Source: JBJTUH01 sp044346175
Lineage (GTDB): Bacteria; Cyanobacteriota; Vampirovibrionia; Vampirovibrionales; JAJTHC01
Assembly: GCA_044346175.1 (NCBI GenBank)
Contig: JBIIZQ010000010.1
Span: forward strand, 9,749-73,748
Direction: 5' to 3'
DNA length: 64,000 bases
Positions 34,866-43,975 of this stretch are shown one piece after another. Under the pieces are notes generated by a model. It did no database searches. It saw only the letters and a program-made list of their open reading frames with translations, and had not been told where the DNA came from. Position 1 is the stretch's first letter. Each line of letters starts with the position of its first letter. The translations under genes and the position numbers were made by a program.

Positions 34866-35730
34866 CACACCACACACCTTTATGAATCTCAAAAATGGGT
34901 TGCTTGGTTTGGTCCTAAGCATTGCTTTAACAGCAAGCCATGGGTCAATGCCTACATACGCAACCGATACCACCCCCACATCAGAAACCTCTCCTAGTGC
35001 TTCTTCACTCACATTAGACGGAGGAAGCATGGGACAGTTCCAACGTTGGATGCAAACGATTCAAAACCCTCAGGCATCTCAAGACACCAAAGGCAATGCC
35101 ATGTACCACATCGCACGAGCCTATGAACTGGGTCAAGGTGTAGAGCAAGATGTCTTACAAGCCGTCGCTTGGTATGAAAAAGCACTGGCATTGCCCATCA
35201 AAACCTCTAAGCAAATCAAAACTTATAAAGTGGTTAAAGGTAAAAAAGTAAGCTCCATCCAAACCCTCAACACCATGCCACTGTGGTATGGTCAAGCAGC
35301 CTTGCATCTTGCAACGCTTTATATCCAAGGGAAGGGGGTCGTAACCCCTCGTTTAAAGGAAAGTTTTGCACTGCTAGAGACTGCATCTAAGGTGCGTCTG
35401 CCCGAAGCTTGGTTTTTACAAGGGCTTGCCTACATGGAAGGGCAAGGCGTGAATGAAAATCAAGAGAAAGGTTTTCAGTGGATTCGTAAGGCGGCAGAGG
35501 CAGGCTATCCTGATGCTACCTACAAACTTGCCATGTGCTATGCAGAAGGACTCGGTACAACCCCTAACTTTCAACAAGCCTACGTATGGTCGATGTTAGC
35601 CACTGCGCTTGGGGTTGAACCCGCACAAGACATGGCGGAGATGCTTGCATCCCACCTCACACAAACAGAGGTGACCCAAGCACAAACTTGGATTCGTTCT
35701 TGGGTGGAACGTCTTCACCTTTTTCAATAA
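34858..35730 (+). CDS. secreted Sel1-repeat protein
   Basis: 290 residues from ATG 34858, overlapping the TOPRIM gene by eight bases. The signal peptide has hydrophobic core LLGLVLSIALTAS with cleavage near TYA. The mature part has Sel1-like repeats with signature A-x-x-Y-x-x-G-x-G-V-x-x-D: YHIARAYELGQGVEQD, LATLYIQGKGV, LQGLAYMEGQGVNEN and LAMCYAEGLGTTPN. Such proteins are scaffolds for protein-protein contacts, often exported. The overlap suggests it is transcribed with the ATPase/TOPRIM pair, though it may simply be a neighbour. Confidence 0.85.
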   Translation: MSNTPHTFMNLKNGLLGLVLSIALTASHGSMPTYATDTTPTSETSPSASSLTLDGGSMGQFQRWMQTIQNPQASQDTKGNAMYHIARAYELGQGVEQDVLQAVAWYEKALALPIKTSKQIKTYKVVKGKKVSSIQTLNTMPLWYGQAALHLATLYIQGKGVVTPRLKESFALLETASKVRLPEAWFLQGLAYMEGQGVNENQEKGFQWIRKAAEAGYPDATYKLAMCYAEGLGTTPNFQQAYVWSMLATALGVEPAQDMAEMLASHLTQTEVTQAQTWIRSWVERLHLFQ

Positions 35731-35821
35731 CTTGCTTTATGAAAGTGTCATGGGTATACTTGTGTGAATATTATGCTTTTGTTGTGCGTGTCATTCTTTA
35801 AATTGTATAAGTACTCATCTT

Positions 35822-36724
35822 GTGAAACCATCTGTTTCGTATAAAACCCATTTTGTACCATCAAGTCTCCCTCAAGGGCTACCAGATGGTTTAAGACAAA
35901 AGCTTTTACTTTTCACTGCGGTCTTTCAGATTTTTATTGTTTTGTTACCCGCCTCAGGGATTCTAGCCTTCTCAAAAGCATCTCTATTAAGTGGTGCAAG
36001 TGAAGTGTTTAAGTTTTCGCCCATTCAACTTGTTCAAGGTATGCCATTGCAATTTGCTTACCTTCTTTGGGGTGCTGTCTTAGTACTGTCGTTTATATTT
36101 TCATGTTATCAATACATTGAGCCACAATGTAAAAGCCATCCCCTTTACCGTAAGGCAGGGCCTTGGATGATATGGTCTCAGGCATGTCTAAGTACATGGG
36201 TGCTTGGCACCAGTATTGCTTTACAAGACCATTTTTCCCATCTGCCCCAATGGTTTTGTAGCATTTGTCTTGCTTCTTGTTTACTGATGAGCTGGCTTAC
36301 CTCGTTCATCGCACTGGTCATTGTTGGACGCTGGGCCACAGATGAACAACAAGCCATGACACAACCCGAGCGTTGGCTTCTTGTACCTTATTTAGGGGTA
36401 CAGTCTGCTTGGCTATCACTCATGCTCTTTGTCCATGCAAGTGCCTTTTTTCAGTCTACTTGGAGTACGTTTTGGAAGGTTCCTTCTATTTTTGGGATTG
36501 GTACACTCCTGTTCTTTTTTGTGGGCTTGATTTTACTCCTAGGGTATATCGAAGGTTTTAAAAGCCTCCAACGCTGGTACGCAGGAACCCTTGCCTACGG
36601 TACGCTTGCCTTGAGTATGACTTGCCTCGCCAATGGTTATTGGTTCTCAACCGTAGGTTGGCTGGTTCTTTGCTTGCTTTGTGTGCGTTCCACTTTTAAA
36701 CCCGTCTGTTTAAAACAAAGCTAG
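35822..36724 (+). CDS. multi-pass membrane protein, TspO-like layout
   Basis: 300 residues from GTG 35822 with about eight hydrophobic helices. The order of elements follows the tryptophan-rich sensory/TspO-like proteins: LQFAYLLWGAVLVLSFIFSC corresponds to the family's ITPANYAFAIWGLIYL region, then SHPLYRKAGPWMIWSQACLSTWVLG, then PYLGVQSAWLSLMLFVHASA. Similarity is by eye and low. Function is not assigned. Confidence 0.5.
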   Translation: MKPSVSYKTHFVPSSLPQGLPDGLRQKLLLFTAVFQIFIVLLPASGILAFSKASLLSGASEVFKFSPIQLVQGMPLQFAYLLWGAVLVLSFIFSCYQYIEPQCKSHPLYRKAGPWMIWSQACLSTWVLGTSIALQDHFSHLPQWFCSICLASCLLMSWLTSFIALVIVGRWATDEQQAMTQPERWLLVPYLGVQSAWLSLMLFVHASAFFQSTWSTFWKVPSIFGIGTLLFFFVGLILLLGYIEGFKSLQRWYAGTLAYGTLALSMTCLANGYWFSTVGWLVLCLLCVRSTFKPVCLKQS

Positions 36725-37050
36725 CTCAGCTATCCATCACGAGGGATGACTAGATTTTTTAGGTATTATAATATCATACCTATCCCTCACGCTTGAAGGG
36801 AGACGGTGTCCACACGACACACCCTAAGCAAGTGTCCATACAACCTGCTTTCCCCCTGCTTCAGGCTTTTCCTAAAGGAGGGGGGCTTAGCCTATTGACG
36901 TGCAAGACATTCAAAAAGCAATTACATCAAATAAATGTTTTTATTATTTTATAAATCATTCACTGATTTTAGGAACGTTTTTATCCCCTTACTCATTCAA
37001 ACACACTCTCTATTAAAGTACACTTTTTAAGAAAGGATGCTTAAAGTATC
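36725..37050. other. intergenic region with hairpins and -10-like site
   Basis: Contains AGGTAT/ATACCT (36761-36781) flanking a TATAAT (36767-36772), a hairpin CCCCCT...AGGGGG at about 36852-36887, and TTGACG at 36895-36900. No gene is seen. Confidence 0.4.
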
Positions 37051-37629
37051 ATGCGAGCTGCCTCTAATCTTTTAACTCGTGCCAAAAACACCGTTGGAAA
37101 TCAAATTCGTGGTTTTCAGAACAGTCGTGCCATTCGGCAAGCCAATCGTAGTATGCAAAAGGTACTTAACAACCAAAACCTGCTAGATACCTTTAAGACG
37201 ACAGGGCAAGCAGAGGTCAAAAGGTTTTTACGCCCTAGTGTCATGGTAAAACGCCTTAACGATGGCATTGCAATCGACACAGCACGTGGGCTACGTGGTC
37301 ATGCAGGTACCCGCCGTGTATGGTTAGGCGATAAGAGTGAGGCACAACATCTTGTGCAATTTACAAAAGATGGTCACAACTTTGATAAGTGGGCAACGTT
37401 CAATCAAGGAGAAACAGGTGTCAACCATGGCAAGGCGATGGTCACTAACTTTGCACGAAAAGGCACCCAAAAAGGTACCACACTAGGAACCACAACCCCT
37501 TGGCGTGCTAATAATCTCGAAGAAAGTCTTTTTAATAACGGTGACAAGCTCACAACGAGTCATCGCAGCCATTTACAAACGCAACCACCTGCACAAAACG
37601 TAGTTAATAATAGTGACGATGACCTATAA
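37051..37629 (+). CDS. hypothetical basic protein, 192 aa
   Basis: Unrecognised. It is strongly basic at the N-terminus, rich in Arg, Asn and Gln, with no membrane helix. A central conserved-looking part, RLNDGIAIDTARGLRGHAG, is followed by a Thr/Gly-rich stretch and an acidic end (NNSDDDL). It ends one base before the convergent prfB stop. Confidence 0.55.
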   Translation: MRAASNLLTRAKNTVGNQIRGFQNSRAIRQANRSMQKVLNNQNLLDTFKTTGQAEVKRFLRPSVMVKRLNDGIAIDTARGLRGHAGTRRVWLGDKSEAQHLVQFTKDGHNFDKWATFNQGETGVNHGKAMVTNFARKGTQKGTTLGTTTPWRANNLEESLFNNGDKLTTSHRSHLQTQPPAQNVVNNSDDDL

Positions 37630-37630
37630 C

Positions 37631-38761
37631 TTATTTATCTTGCTGTGACTGCTGCACAAGCCACGCTTCAATAAAACCATCCAACTCCCCATCCATCACG
37701 GCGTGGACATTCCCATGCTCATGATTGGTGCGGTGGTCTTTCACAAGACTATAGGGATGAAACACATACGAACGAATTTGACTACCAAAGTTGACATCCA
37801 GCACACCGCCTCGAACCGCACTAAGGGTGGCATCTCGTTCAGCCAACTTAATCGCCAACAATTTAGAGCGAAGCATCTCCAAAGCAATATCACGGTTTTG
37901 GTGCTGGCTTCGCTCTTGTTGGCATTTAATCACAATACCCGTGGGCTTATGATGAAGCCTAACTGCGGTTTCAACCTTATTCACATTCTGTCCGCCTGCA
38001 CCACCACTGCGCATGGTATCCCACTCAATATCTTCTAGTTTCACGTCAATATCTTTGGCAGAAACATCATCCACAACGGGGGTCACCTCAATAGAGGCAA
38101 AGCTGGTTTGCCTTTTGCCGTTGGCGTTAAAAGGTGAGATTCTTACCAAGCGATGCACCCCGTGTTCTGAACGAGTCCAGCCATAAGCATAAGCCCCTGT
38201 TAAACGAATGGTGGCACTTTTAATACCCGCCTCTTCCCCTTCACTCTGTTCCAAGAGCTTGGTCGTGAAACCACGTTTTTCTGCCCAACGTAATAGCATC
38301 CGGAGTAGCATCGCACCCCAGTCTTGGGCATCTGTACCGCCCGCCCCCGCATTGATGCTGAGCAGTGCATCATTGCGGTCATAGGGACCTGAGAGCATTT
38401 GCTGCAATTGCCATTGTGCCAAAGCTTGGTTCAAATTCTGTAAAGTGGTGTAAAACTCACTTTCAAAGGCAGCATCGGCTTCACCTGTCTGCAACATATC
38501 CTGAAGCACTTCCAGCGTTTCCTGCTGTGTTTGCCAAGTAGCAACCTGTGCTACACCTGCCTTAAGCTCATTAAGCTGTTGAAGATGTTTCTGAGCTTGA
38601 GCGGCATCATCCCAAAACGTAGGTACTAGGGTTGTCTCTTCAAGTTGTTGAATGGTGTCATGAATCTCTTGAGAAGCAAGGAGCTGACACGCAGTCGCCA
38701 AAAGCCCTCGGATGGTTTCAAGCTGTTGGGAGACTTCTGGTATGAGGAGCATAGACATCAT
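37631..38761 (-). CDS. prfB: peptide chain release factor 2
   Basis: RF2, 376 residues. The codon-recognition SPF motif lies in VHRLVRISPFNANGKRQTS, and the catalytic GGQ in TMRSGGAGGQNVNKVETAV. The helical N-terminal domain is intact. In E. coli the gene needs a +1 frameshift at a UGA near codon 25; here the equivalent region reads continuously through ETIRGLLATACQ, so no frameshift is required. Starts with tandem ATGs. It lies convergent to the preceding gene. Confidence 0.95.
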   Translation of the reverse strand: MMSMLLIPEVSQQLETIRGLLATACQLLASQEIHDTIQQLEETTLVPTFWDDAAQAQKHLQQLNELKAGVAQVATWQTQQETLEVLQDMLQTGEADAAFESEFYTTLQNLNQALAQWQLQQMLSGPYDRNDALLSINAGAGGTDAQDWGAMLLRMLLRWAEKRGFTTKLLEQSEGEEAGIKSATIRLTGAYAYGWTRSEHGVHRLVRISPFNANGKRQTSFASIEVTPVVDDVSAKDIDVKLEDIEWDTMRSGGAGGQNVNKVETAVRLHHKPTGIVIKCQQERSQHQNRDIALEMLRSKLLAIKLAERDATLSAVRGGVLDVNFGSQIRSYVFHPYSLVKDHRTNHEHGNVHAVMDGELDGFIEAWLVQQSQQDK

Positions 38762-39182
38762 CAGCTTTAAGGAAAGATTTTAACAAAAAATACGCCAGAA
38801 CATCAGTTTAATCAACGATACTAGCCCCATTATAACACGACTAAAGTTTGAGCCAAAGCGTCCCAGTTAAGGTAGCGTATGTTTAAAACACGACATCCTA
38901 CCAACACACACACATCATACTCTCTACGCACGTCATACCGATGTAAATCGGTATCCATATTTCCTCATCTCGACACGCCCTAGATTTCGAGCTTCCTCGG
39001 CAGGGACAATATCTACACAAGCTATTTTGTAAAAGGGATAAAGTCAAAAAGAGAACCATGGGCAATATATGATATAATCAGACGTATCCTTTTCCGTCAT
39101 TCCGCACTTGTCTTTCTGTGGTATCTTCAGCAAGACCTCTTCAGAGCAACATCTTCCATTCAAGAGAAAGTAATCGGCTTCA
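38762..39182. other. intergenic region between divergent prfB and nagA
   Basis: Contains a family B repeat (38931-38957), a partial copy near 39097, and a TATAAT at 39073-39078 reading toward nagA. No coding signal. Confidence 0.5.
38931..38957. repeat. family B palindromic repeat
   Basis: CGTCATACCGATGTAAATCG then GTATCCA; ATACCGAT/ATCGGTAT arms pair. Sequence differs from the 32844 copy by compensating changes in the stem. Confidence 0.8.
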
Positions 39183-40748
39183 GTGATATTCTCTCCTTCC
39201 TACGCATCCTCTTCGTCTTCCTCCTCATCTTCTTCTTTTGGCATGGACTCCGAAGCGTGCCTAAAAGGCACACAATGGATATTCCATCATGTGTGGTACT
39301 TACCGCCTGGTACGCCCGATACACAACCTGCTCAAGAAACATTTCGTAAAGGCTCCGTTTTAGTCAAAGGACACACCGTCCACAGCATTCACCCTCCTGA
39401 AGTGCCTCTGCATACGCTCCTCAACCTATTGCCTGATGCCCACGTTATCCAGCTCCCCGATACGTATGTGCTTTCACCTGGTCTTATTGAACAACACTGT
39501 CATGGCGGATTCGGATGTGACATCATGGCGGCAAGCTTACAAAAAAATCAGCATTTTCTTCGTTTCTTACCAAGCTTAGGTATCACGGGGGTACTCCCCA
39601 CACTCATTACAGCCTCTATTGAAAAAATGCTTTCAGCATTAAACGCCCTTGAGGAAGTGGCTCATTTATCCCAAAGCCAGCGTGCAAGAATGCTGGGAAT
39701 TCATCTTGAAGGCCCTTTCCTCAACCCTCAGTATCGAGGCGCTCATCCCGCCCAAGCACTCCAAGCGTGTGACATGACGCTACTTGAAAAACTCCTCAGT
39801 CCAAGCGTCAAACTCGTGACACTCGCCCCTGAACTGCCCAACGCATTACCGATGATAAAAGCACTGGTTGCCAAAGGGATTCGTGTTTCTATCGGACATA
39901 CAAACGCCACAAGTGACGAAACACGTGCCGCCTTAGAAGCAGGTGCCACGTGTTTCACCCATGCGCTTAATGCCATGCGGGGGTTACACCATCGTTCTCC
40001 AAGCGTCACCCATACCTTACTCAGTGATACAAAAGCCTACAGTGAGTTTATTGGCGATGGCGTACACTTACACCCTGAAACCATTGCACTACTTTTAAAA
40101 TCCCGCCCTCGTCAAAAACATCTTCTCGTGAGCGATTGCATGTGTCTCTCGGGCTTACCACAGGATACGACCCACACCTTTGGTGGTGAAACCGTTGGCT
40201 TCCAAGAGGGTGCTATACGTCAAATAAGCACGGGGACTATCGTCGGGAGTGCCATGTTTGTTTCTCAGCAGATTCCTCAGCTTGTACGTCAAGGACTCAC
40301 CAGCTTTGAGCAAGCACTCCGCATGGCGAGTGAGTCCATTGCCCAACACCTTGGCTATGAAGGCATGATAGGACGTATCCAAGAGGGGCTGCTTGCAGAT
40401 TTAGTACTGTGGGACAGACACAGCATGACCCCCCTCAGTACATGGGTCAATGGGGTGTGTTTAGTTGGACAGGAACATTGGCTCACGCATACACAAGCAA
40501 ACCCGCACATACGGCAAACCCTTAAAGAGACAACACCGCAAGGCTTTAGCAATCAATCGTTGCAGCCTTCTCGTCAAGCCGTACGCAACAACATTCCTAC
40601 ACAAGTCCCCAGCCTAGCAAGCTTAGACCCTTTTCAGCCTACAACCAGTACTGCTATAAAAAAGCAAGCTCCTGTGGGGGTAGTGCACCCATCTTCCACA
40701 CAAGAACTTGCCTCTGGTTTAGAAGCCTTAATCGACTTTGATTTTTAG
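39183..40748 (+). CDS. nagA: N-acetylglucosamine-6-phosphate deacetylase
   Basis: Amidohydrolase in amino-sugar recycling. Metal and catalytic segments are LSPGLIEQHCHGGFGCD, GIHLEGPFLNP (Glu ligand), SIGHTNATSDETRAALEAG, THALNAMRGLHHRSP, FIGDGVHLHPE and the catalytic Asp of LLVSDCMCLSG. At 521 residues it is much longer than ~380. There is a serine tract (YASSSSSSSSSS) at the N-terminus if GTG 39183 is used (ATG 39243 is the alternative) and about 100 extra disordered residues at the C-terminus. Confidence 0.92.
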   Translation: MIFSPSYASSSSSSSSSSFGMDSEACLKGTQWIFHHVWYLPPGTPDTQPAQETFRKGSVLVKGHTVHSIHPPEVPLHTLLNLLPDAHVIQLPDTYVLSPGLIEQHCHGGFGCDIMAASLQKNQHFLRFLPSLGITGVLPTLITASIEKMLSALNALEEVAHLSQSQRARMLGIHLEGPFLNPQYRGAHPAQALQACDMTLLEKLLSPSVKLVTLAPELPNALPMIKALVAKGIRVSIGHTNATSDETRAALEAGATCFTHALNAMRGLHHRSPSVTHTLLSDTKAYSEFIGDGVHLHPETIALLLKSRPRQKHLLVSDCMCLSGLPQDTTHTFGGETVGFQEGAIRQISTGTIVGSAMFVSQQIPQLVRQGLTSFEQALRMASESIAQHLGYEGMIGRIQEGLLADLVLWDRHSMTPLSTWVNGVCLVGQEHWLTHTQANPHIRQTLKETTPQGFSNQSLQPSRQAVRNNIPTQVPSLASLDPFQPTTSTAIKKQAPVGVVHPSSTQELASGLEALIDFDF

Positions 40749-40776
40749 GCTATTTGTATCACGGCTTGACTTCAAG

Positions 40777-41157
40777 CTAACTGTAGGTACGAGGTGGCAC
40801 TCTTCTACCCGTGCGACGCAATTCTTCTTCAAGAAGATTGATACGCTCATCACGCTGTCTGCGTTCCTCAGCACGCCCACCAAAGAAACTCTGTGCAGCC
40901 AAAGTACCTACAACGGCACCCCCCGCTGCTAAAGCGGTATTTTGGCTACTCCGATTTTCTAACCTGCCAATATGATGGTTCATGGAAGCCGTTAAACCAT
41001 TCCCCCAGTTAATCACGCCTTGGGTTGAAAAGTCGGTAAGGGGTGCCACGGGCGTAGTAAGCCTGCGTCTAAAAAGCCCACCATGAGACGTAATCGCTTG
41101 AGGCAAATGCGGGGCAACGGTGCGAACCCTTGATAAGTTAATCCATCCCATCATCAT
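40777..41157 (-). CDS. small hypothetical protein with one hydrophobic segment
   Basis: About 126 residues from the triple ATG at 41157; AGGAGG lies 11 bases upstream, the best ribosome site in the neighbourhood. A hydrophobic small-residue segment LAAGGAVVGTLAAQSFFGG (near residue 85) is followed by a highly charged helical tail (RAEERRQRDERINLLEEEL). Function unknown. Confidence 0.6.
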   Translation of the reverse strand: MMMGWINLSRVRTVAPHLPQAITSHGGLFRRRLTTPVAPLTDFSTQGVINWGNGLTASMNHHIGRLENRSSQNTALAAGGAVVGTLAAQSFFGGRAEERRQRDERINLLEEELRRTGRRVPPRTYS

Positions 41158-41274
41158 AACTGTGTATTCCTCCTGAGTATGAAAGTTCAACCTTGTTTAT
41201 CGACTTGAGAAACCCTCTACGACGTATGGCAAGGTTAGCGTACTAAATCCCTTATTATGTATTTATTTTCCCTG

Positions 41275-42432
41275 TTACATAAGCTTTAAGGTAAAGCGAT
41301 ACGTACTTTGTGCTAGCTTGAATCTAAAAACAATCTTAAGGGCTTTAAGGATAAGCCATTGGGTGAAGCCTCGCCCTCCCCACAAAGACAAAGGGATACG
41401 TTGGGTACCATACTGATACACTAAGTCATAACAAGGTAGTGTTGCCAGATGAGATAAAACAGAAGACTGCTGCTGAAATATACCCAAGCTTAGGAGAGGC
41501 ACGTGTTTTTCAGGCGACGGCGTAAACTGCCACCCTAAAAACCCAAGTTGCAGGGGAAGGGGAGTCAAAAGGTACGCAAAAGGCGTGATGCTTCGGGCGT
41601 ACCGTTGCAATGTTTCGACAAAAAGAGACATCGCAGGATACGCCTCAAGGTGCGGGGTATTTTGAGAGGTCTCCTGCAAACATTTTACGAATACCTCTGA
41701 TAGAAGACAGTCCTCGAACTGTAGTCGGCGTGTGGCTGTACGATGATGAGATACCCTTAAGGGCATAAGCTTTTTTTGAGTCGAAATAACAACCCCAGCA
41801 CGGTACCTCGTCACGGCTAAAGTAGCTAACCAGCCTTGAAGCCAGGCACGTAGGGCATCATGCTTACAATAATACTGCAAGAGCATACCTGCCGTGTTTT
41901 GGTTCATGTTTGGGAGATAGAGAGGGTATTGGGCAAGGAGACCTCCGCCATCCACTTGGGTAGTGGTTTGATGCAGCGTAACGCCCCCATGAGGGTCTTG
42001 AAACCATACTTGTGCCTTACACGGCATAGCACCTGCATAGGAAGGAAGTAAAGAGGGGTGTAGATTGTACCATGTCATATGAGGTTGATGGCACGTGGTT
42101 TGGGATAAAATCTCTCCCCAGCCACCTGTTATCCCGATAGCATGACGCATCCCCACTTCTTGAAGCCATGTTTTAGAGGCTTCCAAAAACGCCACTGTGT
42201 TGAGTTCACGAATATGTGTATACACAGGAAACCCCGCCCCTACCACCGCATGAAGCCAAGCTTGGCTCGGCTCAGGACATACCAAAGTGCATCGTAGCCC
42301 TCGTTTTTGGAGTTGCGTTAAAAGGTGGGGGTGTGCGAGTAAGCCTTCAAACAAGGCACCACGCCCCACAAGAATTAAAAGGGTATCCACAGGTAAATGC
42401 AGAGGGAGCATGGGGGGTATACAATCGTTCAT
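41275..42432 (-). CDS. formyltransferase-fold protein (Fmt/ArnA/PurN type)
   Basis: 385 residues. The central segment NLHPSLLPSYAGAMPCKAQV and VTLHQTTTQVDGGGLLAQ contain the Asn, His and Asp triad of the formyltransferase fold. The N-terminal nucleotide-like half (LLILVGRGALFEGLLAHP) and the C-terminal 200 residues are divergent from Fmt and PurN. Likely transfers a formyl or related one-carbon group to an unknown acceptor, perhaps a sugar; this is inferred. Not a typical Fmt. Confidence 0.75.
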   Translation of the reverse strand: MNDCIPPMLPLHLPVDTLLILVGRGALFEGLLAHPHLLTQLQKRGLRCTLVCPEPSQAWLHAVVGAGFPVYTHIRELNTVAFLEASKTWLQEVGMRHAIGITGGWGEILSQTTCHQPHMTWYNLHPSLLPSYAGAMPCKAQVWFQDPHGGVTLHQTTTQVDGGGLLAQYPLYLPNMNQNTAGMLLQYYCKHDALRAWLQGWLATLAVTRYRAGVVISTQKKLMPLRVSHHRTATRRLQFEDCLLSEVFVKCLQETSQNTPHLEAYPAMSLFVETLQRYARSITPFAYLLTPLPLQLGFLGWQFTPSPEKHVPLLSLGIFQQQSSVLSHLATLPCYDLVYQYGTQRIPLSLWGGRGFTQWLILKALKIVFRFKLAQSTYRFTLKLM

Positions 42433-42470
42433 GCCATTACCTTAACCGACAAACAGGAGGGTTGCAATAA

Positions 42471-42508
42471 ACGGGAGGGTTAATCACCAACCCTCATAAA
42501 CCCTCCCA
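42471..42508. repeat. decayed family A repeat
   Basis: ACGGGAGGGTTAATCACCAA then CCCTCATAAACCCTCCCA; arms still complementary but shortened. Confidence 0.6.
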
Positions 42509-42641
42509 TCGTATCTGAAGAATAAATATGAAGAATAAAAGGGAAGAACTTTTTTATGCGATTACCCCAGCTATCTACTTTATGCAGGCTGACAAAAGCA
42601 CCGTATTCATGTACTATTTTACTTAAAGGGAGCGACACTCA

Positions 42642-43604
42642 ATGAATCTAACCTCACTGCCTGAAGCTATTTTAGAGGCTGAAAAACGTATTAGACCCTA
42701 CATTAGAACCACTTTTGTAGACCATGCGATTGACCTTAGTCATCAGACCCATGTAAAGGTTTATCTTAAACATGAGACGTATCAGCACACAGGCTCATTC
42801 AAAATAAGGGGGGCATTAAACCGTATGCTGTCTCTTACAGCGGATGAAGCTCAAAAAGGCGTGTTGTGTGCTTCCACAGGGAATCATGGATGTGCCGTTG
42901 CCTATGCAGGAAGCCTTTTAGGGATTCAAACCACTGTCTATCTGCCAAAGTGTACCTCTTTAGTCAAAGTGGATAAAATAAAAGCTTATGGCGCAAGCAT
43001 CCAATTTATTGAGGGGGATTGTCTTGATTCAGAACAACAAGCAAGAAAAGATGCTGAAAGCCAAGGTAGGGTTTATATTTCACCTTACAATGACCCGCTT
43101 GTCATGGCGGGACAAGGCACTATCGGCGTTGAGCTACACAAACAGCTACCTATCTTGGATGCAGTTTTTATCTCTGTGGGAGGGGGTGGACTCATTGGCG
43201 GTGTGGCATCCTACCTCAAAGCCGTACAACCAAACATAGAAATCGTTGGGGTGTGGCCTGAAAACGCACCTGCCATGAGCAAGTGTATCGAAGCAGGGGA
43301 CATTATTCAGGTACCTGAAAAACCTACTTTATCTGAATCAACCGCAGGGGGTGTAGAAAAGGATGCTATTACTTTTGAACCTTGTAAAAACCTCATTGAT
43401 ACCCACATTTTGGTATCAGAAGATGAAATAAAGGAAGCGATGATACTTATAGCAGAAAAAGAGAACTGCTTGATTGAAGGGGCTGCTGGTGTTGCTGTTG
43501 CAGGATTCCTTAAAAAGTCAAAGAATTATCAAGGAAAACATATCGCCATTGTGTTATGTGGTAAAAATATACCCTACGCAACCTTTAGAACATGGATGCC
43601 ATGA
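42642..43604 (+). CDS. threonine/serine dehydratase (PLP fold type II)
   Basis: 320 residues. PLP lysine in HTGSFKIRGALNR (K54), SxGNHG loop STGNHGCAVAYAG, phosphate loop SVGGGGLIGG, and EGAAGVAVAG near the end. No C-terminal ACT domain, so it is the short catabolic type; candidates are threonine deaminase TdcB, serine dehydratase or an EutB/hydroxyectoine-type enzyme. GGGAG lies nine bases before the ATG. Codons look more AT-rich than neighbours such as the TIGR01777 gene, which may indicate transfer. Confidence 0.85.
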   Translation: MNLTSLPEAILEAEKRIRPYIRTTFVDHAIDLSHQTHVKVYLKHETYQHTGSFKIRGALNRMLSLTADEAQKGVLCASTGNHGCAVAYAGSLLGIQTTVYLPKCTSLVKVDKIKAYGASIQFIEGDCLDSEQQARKDAESQGRVYISPYNDPLVMAGQGTIGVELHKQLPILDAVFISVGGGGLIGGVASYLKAVQPNIEIVGVWPENAPAMSKCIEAGDIIQVPEKPTLSESTAGGVEKDAITFEPCKNLIDTHILVSEDEIKEAMILIAEKENCLIEGAAGVAVAGFLKKSKNYQGKHIAIVLCGKNIPYATFRTWMP

Positions 43605-43975
43605 GAATCGTTTACAAAAAGGTATACACTTCAAAAACATACCCTCGATTCTAGGTTACACATGCGATTGTCCTATGGTATGGCAATCACACGTTTCACG
43701 TCGTACCAATGCAAACAGTTGGAGTATAAGACTTTTTAGGGTTGATGTGATGCGTAGGGGAAGGTTTGTAACCTTCCCGTTAGGTTGTTTATACATACCG
43801 TTTGTTGTTTTTGCGTCGGATTTTCGGGACGGTTATAAACCCACCCCTACACCCCCTAGGCTAAAAAATGTTGCCCATAGGATTGTATTCAAGGCGGTAC
43901 CTCTATTATACTGAGAGACATTCAGCTTGTTGCTTTTTGTGTGTTATTGTCACATTAAAGGGAAATGCCATCACC
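43605..43975. other. intergenic region with decayed family A repeat
   Basis: Nothing coding is convincing. 43754-43850 holds a family A element whose right half has diverged (CGGGACGGTTATAAACCCAC). Confidence 0.5.
43754..43850. repeat. family A repeat, divergent copy
   Basis: GTAGGGGAAGGTTTGTAACC-type arm (43754-43779), a spacer of about 45 bases, then an arm ending ACCCACCCCTAC. Outer arms still pair. Confidence 0.7.

Noticed and set aside
39743..40009. Minus-strand Ala/Ser-rich frame inside nagA
   Set aside because: Antisense to a conserved metal-binding part of NagA; composition is that of a shadow frame.
43868..43975. Longer start for the secreted OB-like protein
   Set aside because: The upstream residues are Cys/Arg-rich and would bury the clear signal peptide; the ATG at 43976 is the natural start.
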